This document shows, piece after piece, positions 35,601 through 42,791 of a stretch of 64,000 bases of DNA. How positions within the stretch are numbered: position 1 is the first letter of the stretch; every line of letters begins with the position of its first letter. The notes under the pieces were generated by a model. The model was not told the origin of the DNA and did no database searches. It saw only the letters and a program-made list of their open reading frames with translations. Made by a program: the position numbers and the translations under genes. The DNA is taken from assembly GCF_002775205.1 (NCBI RefSeq), contig NC_036445.1:27818953-27882952 (forward strand), given 5' to 3'. Source of the stretch: Xiphophorus maculatus. Lineage: Eukaryota; Chordata; Actinopteri; Cyprinodontiformes; Poeciliidae.

Positions 35601-38548
35601 ACAACAAACTTGTGTGTCTGACTGAATGCAATATCTATGTGCAAACATGTTTCTTAATCCTTTTATCTTTCTATTAACTCAAACATTGATTTTATACCTT
35701 TTATAGACTTAAAGAGGCCACATCGAACAGTAAAACTAAAGTACATCCTCTTTATATTTAAGTGGTTTATGTACTTATCGCTTTCTTCATTCATTTTTGA
35801 ATCAAGAAAAATAAAACAGATCATTAAATTACTTAAATCCTACAGCCGACTGGAGAGTCATTTTCTTTATAAAATAACTATATTTTGAAATTTGTTTAGT
35901 TTTTTGCTTTGCAAGTGTGTGTGTTTTAGCACTTATCATCACCTTGTTAGCCCCCTTTTGGCAACAAATACTACATTGTGAGGATGTAGTCTGTAGGATG
36001 TAGTCTTTTGATGTCTGATCAAATAAAGAAATAAATATATATATAATATATTTTATAAGTCTAGGATGTTTATATCATTTAATGCACAGTCATGGATATA
36101 AGTTAATGCAGGACAATGACTTCCAGCAAACCTACATCACAGGTTAAAAAAAACTGAAGGTGAAGTGGTAGTGATGCATTCTAGGTCAGAATTTCCCACG
36201 AGGAAAATTTACCTAAAACACCTAGAAAGTAAGTTTCCCGCCTTGAAAGTCAGAGAGACCTCATTAAAAACTGACCTCAACATGAACAAGGCTGACCTGA
36301 GCCTGTAAAAAGTGGTGATAAAGGCAGCATCACACTGTTCATTAGCAATTCTGTCAGTTTGTTCCTTATTAAATCATTTACTAGTTTCATTCAAGCTCAA
36401 TCTGTAACCATGTAGCAGCAGTGTTGCTTCCCTGAAATGGAATTAAATAGGTACTAGTAAGTACTGCTAAAATTTATATATTTTAGTCAAATACACAGCA
36501 CATGCAGCCTGCAGAGCTGTCGCCCCAAATCTATCTTATGTCCAGTTTTAGTCTGGGTTGCCTCTCTAAATGCTGTTGCCTGCCAGGAGGCTTGCTCTGT
36601 CACCTTCATGGTGATAGAAATAGGAAATAGGTGTGTGGGGGCTCTGGTCTGGAGGTAGGGGGGATAATAACTCATGCTGCTTGTCAGGTACTCTGACAGA
36701 AAAAGAGATCCGGCAGCACAGAAAAGCAGGAAGCTGGTTTAGAAGCAAAGCGATTTAGCAATCAGAGAACTGAGAGGTAACATAAGAGAGAGGAAGAGGG
36801 TTGGAATCTGTTGATGTTCAGAGTAAATATGTCACTCCTGAAATAAAAATGTTACAGTACTGCCTGAACTTTTATAAGGTCACAGTTAAAACTCAAGTAT
36901 CTTGCTCACTTTTGTTCTTTTACAAAACTGGAGGATATTTTTGAGCAGATGCCATAATTTCCATATGACCTTGTTGGTGCTCAGCTAGCTTTCCTTCTTT
37001 GAACCATTTGTGGATTCTTGACCACTTTAATATGAAAAACAATTAAGTTCATGATGGAGTCACAAATATTCATACTTTTGCACTCTTGTTTTCTTCATCT
37101 AACAAATCCACTTCCAGTGCAGAATATTGACTTCCTGTTTAATATGTCATGCCTGCTCCCCAAGTTAAACACATACTATGGTTTCACTGACCAGTGTTTA
37201 TACAGTATTTTTGGTTAAACCCATATACACCATGTGTGAAGAGAGAAATATTCTTTTAGACTGATTGGCCCAGACCCCTTAAGCAGCTGGTAAAAAAAAC
37301 CTTTAAATATCCTATCTGTTTCCAGTCAGTGAATGCACAAGATTTTGCATTCAAGGGAAGAAGACTTGTAGTCAACTATCTTCAATCAGTCTAGTGGTTA
37401 ACATTTTAAAGAAAGCATAGAGACGTAGTAAGCCATTTAAAAGGAATTTAGCCTTCATCAATGCTAGCCATGCTAACTATACTAATTGCTAAATATCAGA
37501 TGCAAAAGTCAGTTAAAATGCTAGCAAATGTTGATTACTTATGGCAGGAAGGCTGGAATAATATGTGTGTGCAATATTCATATTATAATGTACTGCTTTA
37601 AATGCAAATTAGTGTTGACAAACAAATTCCAAGTGTCACAACTTCAAATGTTGCATGCCAGTGTAATATTTAGAAATCTGGATGCTAAATATGGAGTCTC
37701 ACTGCAGTTAATTACCACACCTGGCTAAAATCCCAAAGGCTACAGAAAGTGTTGGAAGCTTCATTGGCAAAGGGAAGACATGGCTTTATCACACCTCATT
37801 GCAATATTCACCAATAATCTGTATTTTGCAATTATTTTTGCAATTTATTTGCAGTCAAAATCCCAGATTTTTCTGTGCTACTCTAGAAATATTTTTGCAA
37901 CGTTTTTTCCTTGTTAAACCCCTTCCAGGTGGGAGCTAGCAGTCACTTTTTTTCCACCATTTTTGTGAAAGATTTGCAAAAAAACTAACAATTATGCTCT
38001 AGTGCAAAAGAAAGGCTCAAAATCTGTTGATTCTGTGTGAATTTCACGAAACTGCAAAAGAAAAAAACTGTATGAAACAAATAACGTTGCCAATGCATAA
38101 TTTCTTAATAATTTGCAGCCATATTTTCAATACTGTTCATGTATGCTCTCATAATGTAGCCCTTTAATAGAATGTAGAGTCAATTAAAATCTGTAAAAGT
38201 AAAAGGTAAAATTTTACAAAAACCATATATTGTAAATCGGTCAGTATATCTCTGACATACATACAACATCATACTGAAAAAATAGCTCATAAATATACAG
38301 GAACACAAGTAAAACTACATACAGGAAACTGATTTGGAAGGATTTTAACCGTTTTTGAGGCAATACAATATGCTGTATTGATTTCTACATTGGACTTCCT
38401 ATGATTTAATAAACAACAGTGATTTCGTCTCCATAGATCAAAGTCATTCTTGGTCAATACATGGAAAAAAAGCCAAAAAAAACAACATGGATGTAAGATA
38501 TGTTGTGACTCACAGCGCTACTTACCTGAGGCCGGGTTCAGAAGGCAT
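8525..38548 (-). CDS. klhl32: Kelch-like protein 32 (complete, 10 coding exons)
   Basis: Predicted substrate adaptor of a Cullin-3 ubiquitin ligase. The substrate is not known to me. Coding exons in transcript order: 38548-38526, 34643-34466, 29389-29282, 24716-24618, 21307-21092, 15252-14526, 13289-13231, 11411-11219, 10135-10041, 8686-8525. They total 1,860 nt, giving 619 residues; the human protein is about 620. All junctions are GT-AG and in phase. The order is BTB (about 40-135), BACK (about 137-260), then six kelch blades, each with a GG doublet: LYIAGG (290), FLFVVGG, YLYAVGG, LLWVSGG, QLYVLGG, RIYVVGG. The C-terminus HHRIGAV closely matches my memory of mammalian KLHL32. The gene is read convergently with mms22l. 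Its first intron holds a young LTR element in antisense. No damaging change was seen. Confidence 0.93.
8719..9109. mobile_element. Miniature element, CTGTTGCAATAA-type ends
   Basis: It starts GCCTGTTGCAATAAGCAATA and ends TTGTTATCATGACAGCC, and it carries TTTATCGTCCAGCAAAATTT near the 3' end as in the copy at 3859-4218. A further fragment with the same TTGATCTTTGAGAACG block lies at about 9190-9330. It sits in the last klhl32 intron. Confidence 0.5.
10041..10135 (-). CDS. klhl32: klhl32 exon, sixth kelch blade
   Basis: The acceptor is CGTCCTCAG and the donor ATCCAG|GTGAGA. Two bases complete a glycine, then QNESGVAVHDDRIYVVGGYS through ACIQ. It contains the GG doublet of the sixth blade. Confidence 0.92.
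10312..10660. mobile_element. Inverted-repeat element with degenerate TTATGACTT-type tandem body
   Basis: TATTAGGGCCAT at the left and ATGGCCCTAATA at the right are perfect inverted ends, extended by CTAAGAAAA / TTTTTTCTTAG with a mismatch. The interior is a diverged tandem array of about 20 bp, with units such as ATTCTCGTAATATTATGACT. The architecture matches the sharper copy at 44484-44800. Confidence 0.65.
11219..11411 (-). CDS. klhl32: klhl32 exon, fifth kelch blade
   Basis: The acceptor is CGCCCGTCAG and the donor ACAG|GTGGGC. It encodes DQWLARSPMLQRRVYHVMAA, the GG doublet segment QLYVLGGNDLDYNND, and DLDQWTRCSFSLLT; phase 1 exit. Confidence 0.93.
11664..11728. repeat. TG microsatellite
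   Basis: A TG run at 11664-11678 and a longer uninterrupted one at 11703-11728, separated by unique sequence. A matching CA/CG-A run lies at 11941-11966. Confidence 0.85.
12240..12540. repeat. Fragment of the TTAAAGGGGCAG transposon family
   Basis: The stretch GCCTTGAAATTGGGCCT and following bases, and the CAGATGCTCAGTGTTTGCTA block, recur in the better-preserved copy at 13815-14423. Terminal repeats are missing here. Confidence 0.55.
13231..13289 (-). CDS. klhl32: klhl32 exon
   Basis: The acceptor is GCATTGCAG and the donor GAGCAG|GTAAGT. Two bases complete a glycine, then GVTNTAQYQNRLMVYDPEQ. It supplies the strands after the fourth blade's GG doublet. Confidence 0.92.
13815..14423. mobile_element. 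TTAA-bounded nonautonomous transposon
   Basis: The left end TTTAAAGGGACAGTATTATG and right end CATAATACTGCCCCTTTAAA are inverted copies with one mismatch. A TTAA lies at each border (13815-13818 and 14420-14423), as expected for a TTAA-targeting element of piggyBac or Kolobok type (inference). No transposase frame is present. Relatives lie at 12240, 20660, 26548 and 52012. Confidence 0.7.
14526..15252 (-). CDS. klhl32: klhl32 large exon, BACK end and first kelch blades
   Basis: The acceptor is CTCTGTTCCAG and the donor CTCAG|GTACAC. At 727 nt this is the largest exon. It encodes WLEHDYRYQYAEDLLQHVRY (BACK), then the kelch signatures TLYIAGGRKREV, DFLFVVGGEVEH and YLYAVGGRNEL, and ends in DDLLWVS at the fourth blade. 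Phase 1 exit. Confidence 0.95.
15253..17557. other. klhl32 intron, left part, with candidate conserved non-coding blocks
   Basis: 15375-15560 is a T-rich stretch of ATTAGTTTT-type units, typical of fish interspersed repeats. 16025-16265 and 17090-17270 are GC-richer, non-repetitive and rich in TAAT/ATTA core sites, e.g. TTTATTAATCAGCAGCATTC and TAATCAGAGGCTGATTATGG; they may be enhancers (inference). No exon was seen. Confidence 0.4.
17558..18950 (-). pseudogene. Decayed Tc1/mariner transposon, antisense
   Basis: On the minus strand, 18370-18143 reads RANMWKKVLRTDETETKTL and ends near TGGGSIVL. This matches the Tc1-family region around the DE-T-K and HGGGSIM motifs. Flanking text (CTTGCAAAAGTATTC at the left, and CACATGTGGACTCTATTTAC at about 18900) matches the ends of a common fish Tc1 copy. 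Internal stops and foreign sequence (about 17690-18090) show it is dead. Confidence 0.65.
19083..20519 (+). mobile_element. hAT transposon, internally deleted, with BED zinc-finger exon
   Basis: The borders TAGGGCTG (left) and CAGCCCTA (right) are perfect inverted 8-mers. They are flanked by the 8 bp direct repeat CTCTGGTC at 19075-19082 and 20520-20527, the hallmark of hAT insertion. Near the ends, CGAGTAACTCG and ATTACTCGATTA motifs form an extended imperfect terminal repeat. Length is 1,437 bp. It carries one 5' exon (19296-19513) but no catalytic domain or dimerisation region, so it is nonautonomous. It lies in a klhl32 intron, antisense to that gene. Confidence 0.88.
19296..19513 (+). 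CDS. BED-type zinc finger exon of a hAT transposase (partial)
   Basis: ATG at 19296 opens MEGTGECSEGEPRKRQ followed by KVWEHFRLN. The BED signature is visible: two cysteines in CIHCKAEL, then HLKRKH supplying the two histidines. After VAN the frame reaches AACAG|GTAACG, a good splice donor at 19514, so this is the DNA-binding first exon of a transposase gene. No downstream catalytic exon remains inside the element, so full transposase cannot be made from it. The frame is intact, which suggests moderate age. A host-domesticated short protein is possible but unsupported. Confidence 0.7.
20528..21091. other. klhl32 intron, repeat fragments only
   Basis: 20660-20790 resembles the TTAAAGGGGCAG family interior (ATTCTTTCATGCATGTTTGA). 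Otherwise AT-rich with no gene. Confidence 0.5.
21092..21307 (-). CDS. klhl32: klhl32 exon, start of BACK domain
   Basis: The acceptor is CTCCTGCAG and the donor TGGAAG|GTAGTG. Seventy-two codons in phase 0 at both ends, from ELNGVNYLELYRVADLFHLP to DRLTSLSEEEIWK, the classical 3-box and BACK entry. Confidence 0.95.
21308..24617. other. klhl32 intron
   Basis: AT-rich sequence without credible exons. Contains a 20 bp poly(A) stretch near 24050, and the miniature element at 24136-24266. The rest (21480-24040) shows no structure I can name. Confidence 0.5.
24136..24266. mobile_element. Short GATGCACCGAT miniature element
   Basis: The left border is GTGATGCACCGATGTGAAAA and the right border TGTGCATCCCTAG, inverted with mismatches. 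The interior has CCAATATCAATAT repeats. About 130 bp. Confidence 0.55.
24618..24716 (-). CDS. klhl32: klhl32 exon, end of BTB domain
   Basis: The acceptor is TTTGGTCCAG and the donor CATCCAG|GTAGAC. Thirty-three codons ILLEPAVIQDVLSAGSHLQL through CSNYLIQ, phase 0 at both ends. Confidence 0.94.
24717..29281. other. klhl32 intron
   Basis: Non-repetitive blocks at about 24880-25440 and 25550-25680 (AT-core sites, and a perfect 12 bp inverted repeat at 25151-25180) could be regulatory. 25870-26240 has weak Tc1-like text. 26548-26760 is a TTAAAGGGGCAG-family fragment. 26930-27020 resembles a repeat tail (GCAACAGTGCTAACACCTGC). 28308-28528 is a miniature element. No exon was seen. Confidence 0.45.
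28308..28528. mobile_element. Miniature element with GTTTCCATC inverted ends and internal hairpin
   Basis: TGTGTTTCCATCTATTC at the left and GATGGAAACACGG at the right form an imperfect terminal inverted repeat. In the interior, 28351-28362 and 28368-28379 are a perfect 12 bp inverted pair (AGCTATAGCATA) around a 5 nt loop. Confidence 0.6.
29282..29389 (-). CDS. klhl32: klhl32 exon, BTB core
   Basis: The acceptor is CTCATCAG and the donor GGACAG|GTGAGC. Thirty-six codons AMFSLCMVESEADEVTLQGV through DFAYTGQ, phase 0 at both ends. FAYTG is the typical BTB helix signature. Confidence 0.95.
29390..33854. other. klhl32 intron
   Basis: Mostly AT-rich. 31867-32185 contains an inverted relative of the CTGTCGCAATAA miniature family (ends GAATTATTTATTGCGACAGG). 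32290-32480 and 32600-32770 are less repetitive and could be conserved non-coding sequence. 33430-33600 is another miniature-element fragment (GGTGCACCGATCTTTAAAAA). No exon was seen. Confidence 0.45.
33855..34187. mobile_element. CAGGGTTTCCCCC miniature transposon
   Basis: The left border CAGGGTTTCCCCCTG and right border CTGGGGGAAGCCCTG are inverted copies with one mismatch. Flanks share the direct repeat GAAATT (33849-33854 and 34188-34193). The interior has GCCTGGCGGGCCACCAGGCT. Same family as 52660-54628. Superfamily not assigned. Confidence 0.7.
34466..34643 (-). CDS. klhl32: klhl32 second coding exon, BTB start
   Basis: The acceptor is GTCTAACAG and the donor TTCAGG|GTTGGT (a weak donor). 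One base completes a serine, then 59 codons from KEMLTGQRLCYSKSHQDSVL, with the BTB motif LCDVTLVAGEQKFHAHKAVL, to CSDYFR. An in-frame ATG lies far upstream at 34747, but that part is intronic: the true start is the small exon at 38526-38548. Confidence 0.93.
34644..38525. other. klhl32 intron
   Basis: About 3.9 kb of AT-rich sequence with no exon, no clear terminal-repeat element and no long repeat seen. Contains a short ATATAT run near 36036-36055. Confidence 0.5.
38526..38548 (-). CDS. klhl32: klhl32 start-codon exon (23 coding nt)
   Basis: The minus strand reads ATGCCTTCTGAACCCGGCCT, then CAG before GTAAGT. This gives MPSEPGL plus two bases of a serine completed by the next exon. The protein start aligns with the mammalian MPSER-type start from memory. 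Its coding part is too short for ordinary ORF finding. The exon continues upstream as 5' UTR; its acceptor was not fixed. Confidence 0.85.
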
Positions 38549-39257
38549 GCCCCTTCACAAAGCGAGAGATGAAGGAGGAGAAGGTGTGATGTGCCTCCTG
38601 AGGACTGTTGTCTCCTCTCTGGGTGCAGACATCAGCCTGATAGGACAGAACAGCATGTCAGCTTTATTCAGCGGATCCACTGGACAGAGCCGAACTGTCA
38701 CAACCTCCCGTGCGACGTGCGAACACACGTTATCGAACGTCATGCCTAATGCTGACTTCTCCCTTCTACCGACTGCGTAGCTGTTGACTTTGACAATTCT
38801 TGTAGCTGCTTTTGAAGCACGGGGGGACGCAGTGACAGCCTCCAACATAGAGTTCAGACAAAAAAAAAACAAACAAGCTCAGCAGTTCTCAGAACAATCG
38901 GAGAGTCCAAATTACACCCGGTTCCTTCTTGTGTAGCTACAACCTTGACATAATGTGCAACATGCCTGAATCTGATACACTGGAGATAATAAACAGGAAC
39001 CCAGGAGGTCAGCGCAGGTGCACTCTGAAATCCAAGCTGCACTCTGTACTCTGATTGAAACATACCTACTTCCTGTACAACAATTAGTCTCACCAGCTCC
39101 TCTCATATACACTGCCTCAACATTGGCATTTTTCATATTTCGTCACTTGGTTCATTTAATTTGTTTGATTAAAAGTATGCCAACCCAAAATTATTATTAT
39201 ATATATTTTTAAGTATAAAAGGTTTCAAAGTACACTGTACACATATATAACCCTGAA

Positions 39258-39845
39258 CTAGAGATGCACCAATCTGATATACATATCTGTATCGGTCCCG
39301 ATATTGGAAAAAAATTCTAGATCAGATATTGGTGGTAATGTGCCAGATCTCTTCAGTCTAATTCTATGTTTTGTGTTCTGAGCGACTTTATGATTTATTA
39401 TTTATTTGTCTACTCATATTTAGAATTTCTAATCGGACTTTCTGAACCATTTGAAAGAAGGTTTGTCAAAGTTAATTTTTTACATGTTTGACCAAGGTAG
39501 TCCACGTATTGTTTTCGTCAGTTTCAGTTTCTTTAGTATTTATTTTAAATTGGCTGTCTTACGCCCAATCGCAGCGCCTGAACAGATTAAAGTGGTGTTG
39601 TTTTTACATGTTTAATCAAACCAAGCTTGTGAAGCTGTTGGTGTATTTCAGTGTGCTGTACTGATGCAGAGTTATCAAATAAATTGATAATCCAGTACAT
39701 TTATGTCTGAGTTTTAAAAAAAAAAGAAATGTTTTAAGTCAGTTCAGCACCGTTTTTCTGTATCGGATCGATACCGGCCAGTGCTAAACCTCAGATATCT
39801 GTATTGGTAACAGAAGTGAAAAAAGTGGATTAGGGCATCCCTAGT
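39258..39845. mobile_element. GATGCACC/GGCATCCC inverted-end element
   Basis: The left border is TAGAGATGCACCAATCTGAT and the right border GGATTAGGGCATCCCTAG. The interior contains TATCGGTCCCGATATTGG and GTATCGGATCGATACCGG, motifs shared with 5462-5722. About 590 bp, no transposase. Confidence 0.55.
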
Positions 39846-39849
39846 AGGG

Positions 39850-40250
39850 ACAGGATAGCTGGACAGTTTTGGGATGATAAGATGGATGAATCCTGGAAGA
39901 AAAACCCCTTAGAAGCTAGAGACTGGGAGAGAGGCTCCTTCCAGCAGGATCCAAGGCTGAAATGAGACTCTTGAATAACGACTTGTTCATGAGTTAGGAA
40001 AGTCCAGTCAAAGTTCAGACCTAAATCCAATTGAAAATCGGTGGCAAGACTTGAAAATGAATGTTTACAGATGTCTTCCACACAATTTAACTGAGCGTCA
40101 GCTATTTCCAATAGAAGAAAAGGAAAAAATTCCATCTTTAGATGTAAAAAGCTGGTTTCAAGACATACTGGGTCATGTGGCACTTTGATATTAAATTCTA
40201 GTAAAATTCACTGGAGTTAGAAGTAGTAACGTGACAAAACGGCAAAAAGT
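39850..40250 (+). pseudogene. Tc1-like transposase C-terminal remnant
   Basis: The plus strand near 40000-40100 translates as AAATCCAATTGAAAATCGGT (degenerate NPIENLW-type motif), then WQDLKMN and, further on, LTERQLFPIEEKEKIPS. This follows the C-terminal part of the widespread fish Tc1 transposase. Stops interrupt it, so it is dead. It ends just before the LTR element. Confidence 0.6.
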
Positions 40251-40282
40251 TGTAGGGGTATGAGTACGTCTCATTTATCCTC

Positions 40283-40287
40283 CTATA
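40283..40287. repeat. Left target-site duplication CTATA
   Basis: CTATA directly precedes the 5' LTR and recurs directly after the 3' LTR at 43348-43352. Confidence 0.88.
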
Positions 40288-40615
40288 TGTCAGGATCTGT
40301 GTTTTTCTGTGTTTATTTAGAGTTTTCTGTGTCCTTAGTCTCTTCGTTGTCCTGTCCTCCCCTTGATTGTTCCCAGGTGTGTCTCGTTCTGTGATTACCC
40401 TCCCGTGTATTTAACCCCACCTGTGTCCCTTGTTCCTCGTCGGGTCCTCGTCTATGTTTCGTCAATGTTCGTCAATGTTTAGTCTCCTCGTGTTCAGTTT
40501 GTGTTACTCCTGCTCGTTGTTTGGACTAAGTTATTTTCATTAAAAACATCATAATTCATCTAACCTGGGTCCGCTGCATCTGCCTCACCACCAACACCAC
40601 CCGCACTTCTTGACA
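40288..40615 (+). repeat. 5' LTR
   Basis: Begins TG and ends CA. A TATA-like TATTTAA is at 40408-40414 and an ATTAAA poly(A)-type signal near 40539-40544, so U3, R and U5 parts are plausible. The doublet GTTCGTCAATGTT is preserved in both LTRs. Confidence 0.92.
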
Positions 40616-40652
40616 GAAGGACCCGACCAGACCGATCGGTGAGGCTGCTAAC

Positions 40653-42791
40653 ATGGACCCAGCATTCAGGAGGTTACCTCCTAAAGGGCAGAGCGGCCCG
40701 AGGCGGAGGTCCGGCAGGGAGGACAGGGAGCTGGCTGAAGCCCTCGCCGACCTGCAGCGGGAGCTATTCCGGGGGACAAGACTGGTGTTGGCACCCCCCG
40801 GATATGGCCCCCGTCGATACCTCCGTCCGGGAAGCCAGCGACCTGAGCCGCCGGTGGAGCCGGCCCCTCGTCGCTTTCCGGAGCCGCCACCTCCGCTGCC
40901 CGCTCGGAGACAGCGACGTGAGCCGCCGGCAGACCCGGTCCCTCGTCGCTTTCCGGAGCCGCCACCTCCACGGTCAGCCCGGAGACAGCGACGTGAGCCG
41001 CCGGTGGACCCGGCCCCTCGTCGCCTTCCGGATCCGTCACCTCCGCTGCCATATCGGAGACAGCGACGTGAGCCGCCGGTGCACCCGGCCCCTCGTCGCT
41101 TTCCGGAGCCGCCACCTCCACGGTCAGCCCGGAGACAGCGACGTGAGCCGCCGGTGGACCCGGCCCCTCGTCGCCTTCCGGAGCTGTCACCCCCGCAGCC
41201 GGTTCCAAGGCTTCGCTGCGGCTCGCCCCCGCGGCCGGTTCCAAGGCTTCGCTGCGGCTCGCCCCCGCGGCCGGTTCCAAGGCTTCGCTGCGGCTCGCCC
41301 CCGCGGCCGGTTCCAAGGCTTCGCTGCGGCTCGCCCCCGCGGCCGGTTCCAAGGCTTCGCTGCGGCTCGCCCCCGCGGCCGGTTCCAAGGCTTCGCTGCG
41401 GCTCGCCCCCGCGGCCGGTTCCAAGGCTTCGCCGCGGCTCGCCTACGCGGCCGGTTCCAAGGCTTCGCTGCGGCTCGCCTACGCGGCCGGTTCCAAGGCT
41501 TCGCTGCGGCTCGCCTACGCGGCCGGTTCCAAGGCTTCGCTCCGGCGCACCCGAGGCCGAGTCAGCCGGCGTTCCTGCCGGCGCACCCGAGGCCGAGTCA
41601 GCCGGCGTTCCTGCCGGCGCACCCGAGGCCGAGTCAGCCGGCGTTCCTGCCGGCGCACCCGAGGCCGAGTCAGCCGGCGTTCCTGCCGGCGCACCCGAGG
41701 CCGAGTCAGCCGGCGTTCCTGCCGGCGCACCCGAGGCCGAGTCAGCCGGCGTTCCAGCCGGCGCACCCGAGGCCGAATCAGCCGGCGTTCCAGCCGGCGC
41801 ACCTGAGACCGAGACTCCCTGTGTTCCTACCGAGACTCCCTGCGTTCCTCCAGAGACCCTGACCTCCAGCGTTCCTCCAGAGACCCTGACCTCCAGCGTT
41901 CCTCCAGAGACCCTGACCTCCAGCGTTCCTCCAGAGACCCTGACCTCCAGCGTTCCTCCAGAGACCGAGACCCCCAGCGTTCCTCCAGAGACCGAGACCC
42001 CCAGCGTTCCTCCCGAGACCGAGACCCCCAGCGTTCCACCCGAGACCGAGACCCCCAGCGTTCCGACCGAGACCCCTTGTGCTCCGACCGAGACCCTGCC
42101 TCGGGGGGCTCGTCGTCGCCGTCTGTGGGCGGCCCCCGGGACTCATCGCCACCTCCAGCGCCGCGGACGGCCGCCGGACCGCCTCCGTGGTTCCCGCCTC
42201 CAGCGCCGCGGACGGCCGCCGGACCGCCTCCGTGGTTCCCGCCTCCGGGGTTCCCGTCTCCGTGGTTCCCGCCTCCAGCGCCGCGGACGGCCGCCGGACC
42301 GCCTCCGTGGTTCCCGCCTCCAGCGCCGCGGACGGCCGCCGGACCGCCTCCGTGGTTCCCGCCTCCGGGGTTCCCGTCTCCGTGGTTCCCGCCTCCAGCG
42401 CCGCGGACGGCCGCCGGACCGCCTCCGTGGTTCCCGCCTCCAGCGCCGCGGACGGCCGCCGGACCGCCTCCGTGGTTCCCGCCTCCAGCGCCGCGGACGG
42501 CCGCCGGACCGCCTCCGTGGTTCCCGCCTCCAGCGCCGCGGACGGCCGCCGGACCGCCTCCGTGGTTCCCGCCTCCAGCGCCGCGGACGGCCGCCGGACC
42601 GCCTCCGTGGTTCCCGCCTCCGTGGTTCCCGCCTCCAGCGCCGCGGACGGCCGCCGGACCGCCTCTGTGGTTCCCGCCTCCAGCGCCGCGGACGACCACC
42701 GGACCACCTCCGTGGTTCCCGCCGCCGCGGACGACCACCGGACCACCTCCGTGGTTCCCGCCTCCTTTGCCTCCGCCCACCCTGTGGGTAG
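40653..42791 (+). CDS. 712-residue repeat protein of the LTR element
   Basis: ATG at 40653 lies 37 nt after the 5' LTR, where gag normally starts. The first 40 or so residues (MDPAFRRLPPKGQ, then REDRELAEALADLQREL, likely helical) look unique. The rest is tandem repeats in order: 25-residue units (REPPVDPAPRRFPEPPPP, 75 bp), 12-residue VPRLRCGSPPRP (36 bp), 12-residue GAPEAESAGVPA (36 bp), 9-residue PETLTSSVP and PETETPSVP (27 bp), and 15-residue RLQRRGRPPDRLRGS (45 bp). All unit lengths are multiples of three. No Cys-His knuckle, protease or polymerase motif was seen. Function unknown; it may be a gag remnant with a replaced body, or non-coding filler that stays open because of its base composition. 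Confidence 0.5.
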   Translation: MDPAFRRLPPKGQSGPRRRSGREDRELAEALADLQRELFRGTRLVLAPPGYGPRRYLRPGSQRPEPPVEPAPRRFPEPPPPLPARRQRREPPADPVPRRFPEPPPPRSARRQRREPPVDPAPRRLPDPSPPLPYRRQRREPPVHPAPRRFPEPPPPRSARRQRREPPVDPAPRRLPELSPPQPVPRLRCGSPPRPVPRLRCGSPPRPVPRLRCGSPPRPVPRLRCGSPPRPVPRLRCGSPPRPVPRLRCGSPPRPVPRLRRGSPTRPVPRLRCGSPTRPVPRLRCGSPTRPVPRLRSGAPEAESAGVPAGAPEAESAGVPAGAPEAESAGVPAGAPEAESAGVPAGAPEAESAGVPAGAPEAESAGVPAGAPEAESAGVPAGAPETETPCVPTETPCVPPETLTSSVPPETLTSSVPPETLTSSVPPETLTSSVPPETETPSVPPETETPSVPPETETPSVPPETETPSVPTETPCAPTETLPRGARRRRLWAAPGTHRHLQRRGRPPDRLRGSRLQRRGRPPDRLRGSRLRGSRLRGSRLQRRGRPPDRLRGSRLQRRGRPPDRLRGSRLRGSRLRGSRLQRRGRPPDRLRGSRLQRRGRPPDRLRGSRLQRRGRPPDRLRGSRLQRRGRPPDRLRGSRLQRRGRPPDRLRGSRLRGSRLQRRGRPPDRLCGSRLQRRGRPPDHLRGSRRRGRPPDHLRGSRLLCLRPPCG
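40838..41196 (+). repeat. 75 bp tandem array
   Basis: The motif GCGACGTGAGCCGCCGG recurs at exact 75 bp spacing (starts near 40913, 40988, 41063 and 41138). About four and a half units with point differences. Confidence 0.85.
41197..41545 (+). repeat. 36 bp tandem array (GGTTCCAAGGCTTCGCTGCG)
   Basis: About nine and a half copies of a 36 bp unit. The first ones are nearly identical; later ones share a C-to-A change (GCCTACGCGG instead of GCCCCCGCGG). Confidence 0.9.
41546..41805 (+). repeat. Second 36 bp tandem array (GAGGCCGAGTCAGCCGGCGT)
   Basis: Seven full copies plus a partial one of GCACCCGAGGCCGAGTCAGC-type 36 bp units, unrelated to the preceding array. The last copies differ by GTTCCAGCC in place of GTTCCTGCC. 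Confidence 0.9.
41835..42065 (+). repeat. 27 bp tandem arrays (two subfamilies)
   Basis: Four copies around CCAGAGACCCTGACCTCCAG followed by four copies around GAGACCGAGACCCCCAGCGT. Both have 27 bp periods and encode PETLTSSVP and PETETPSVP. Confidence 0.88.
42148..42770 (+). repeat. 45 bp tandem array with 15 and 30 bp inserts
   Basis: More than ten copies of a 45 bp unit containing CCAGCGCCGCGGACGGCCGC and GACCGCCTCCGTGGTTCCCG. GTTCCCGCCTCCGGGGTTCC inserts break the array in a higher-order pattern near 42235 and 42355, and a 15 bp one occurs near 42615. Confidence 0.88.

Larger units (their letters stand above)
38549..40282. other. klhl32 first intron, repeats
   Basis: Immediately upstream of the start exon is 5' UTR or intron. 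39258-39845 and 39850-40250 are transposon remnants listed separately. No other exon was recognised. Confidence 0.45.

Noticed and set aside
38487..38872. Roughly 100-codon frames on both strands around the klhl32 start exon
   Set aside because: The real content is a 23-nt coding segment plus 5' UTR; the longer frames have no family resemblance.
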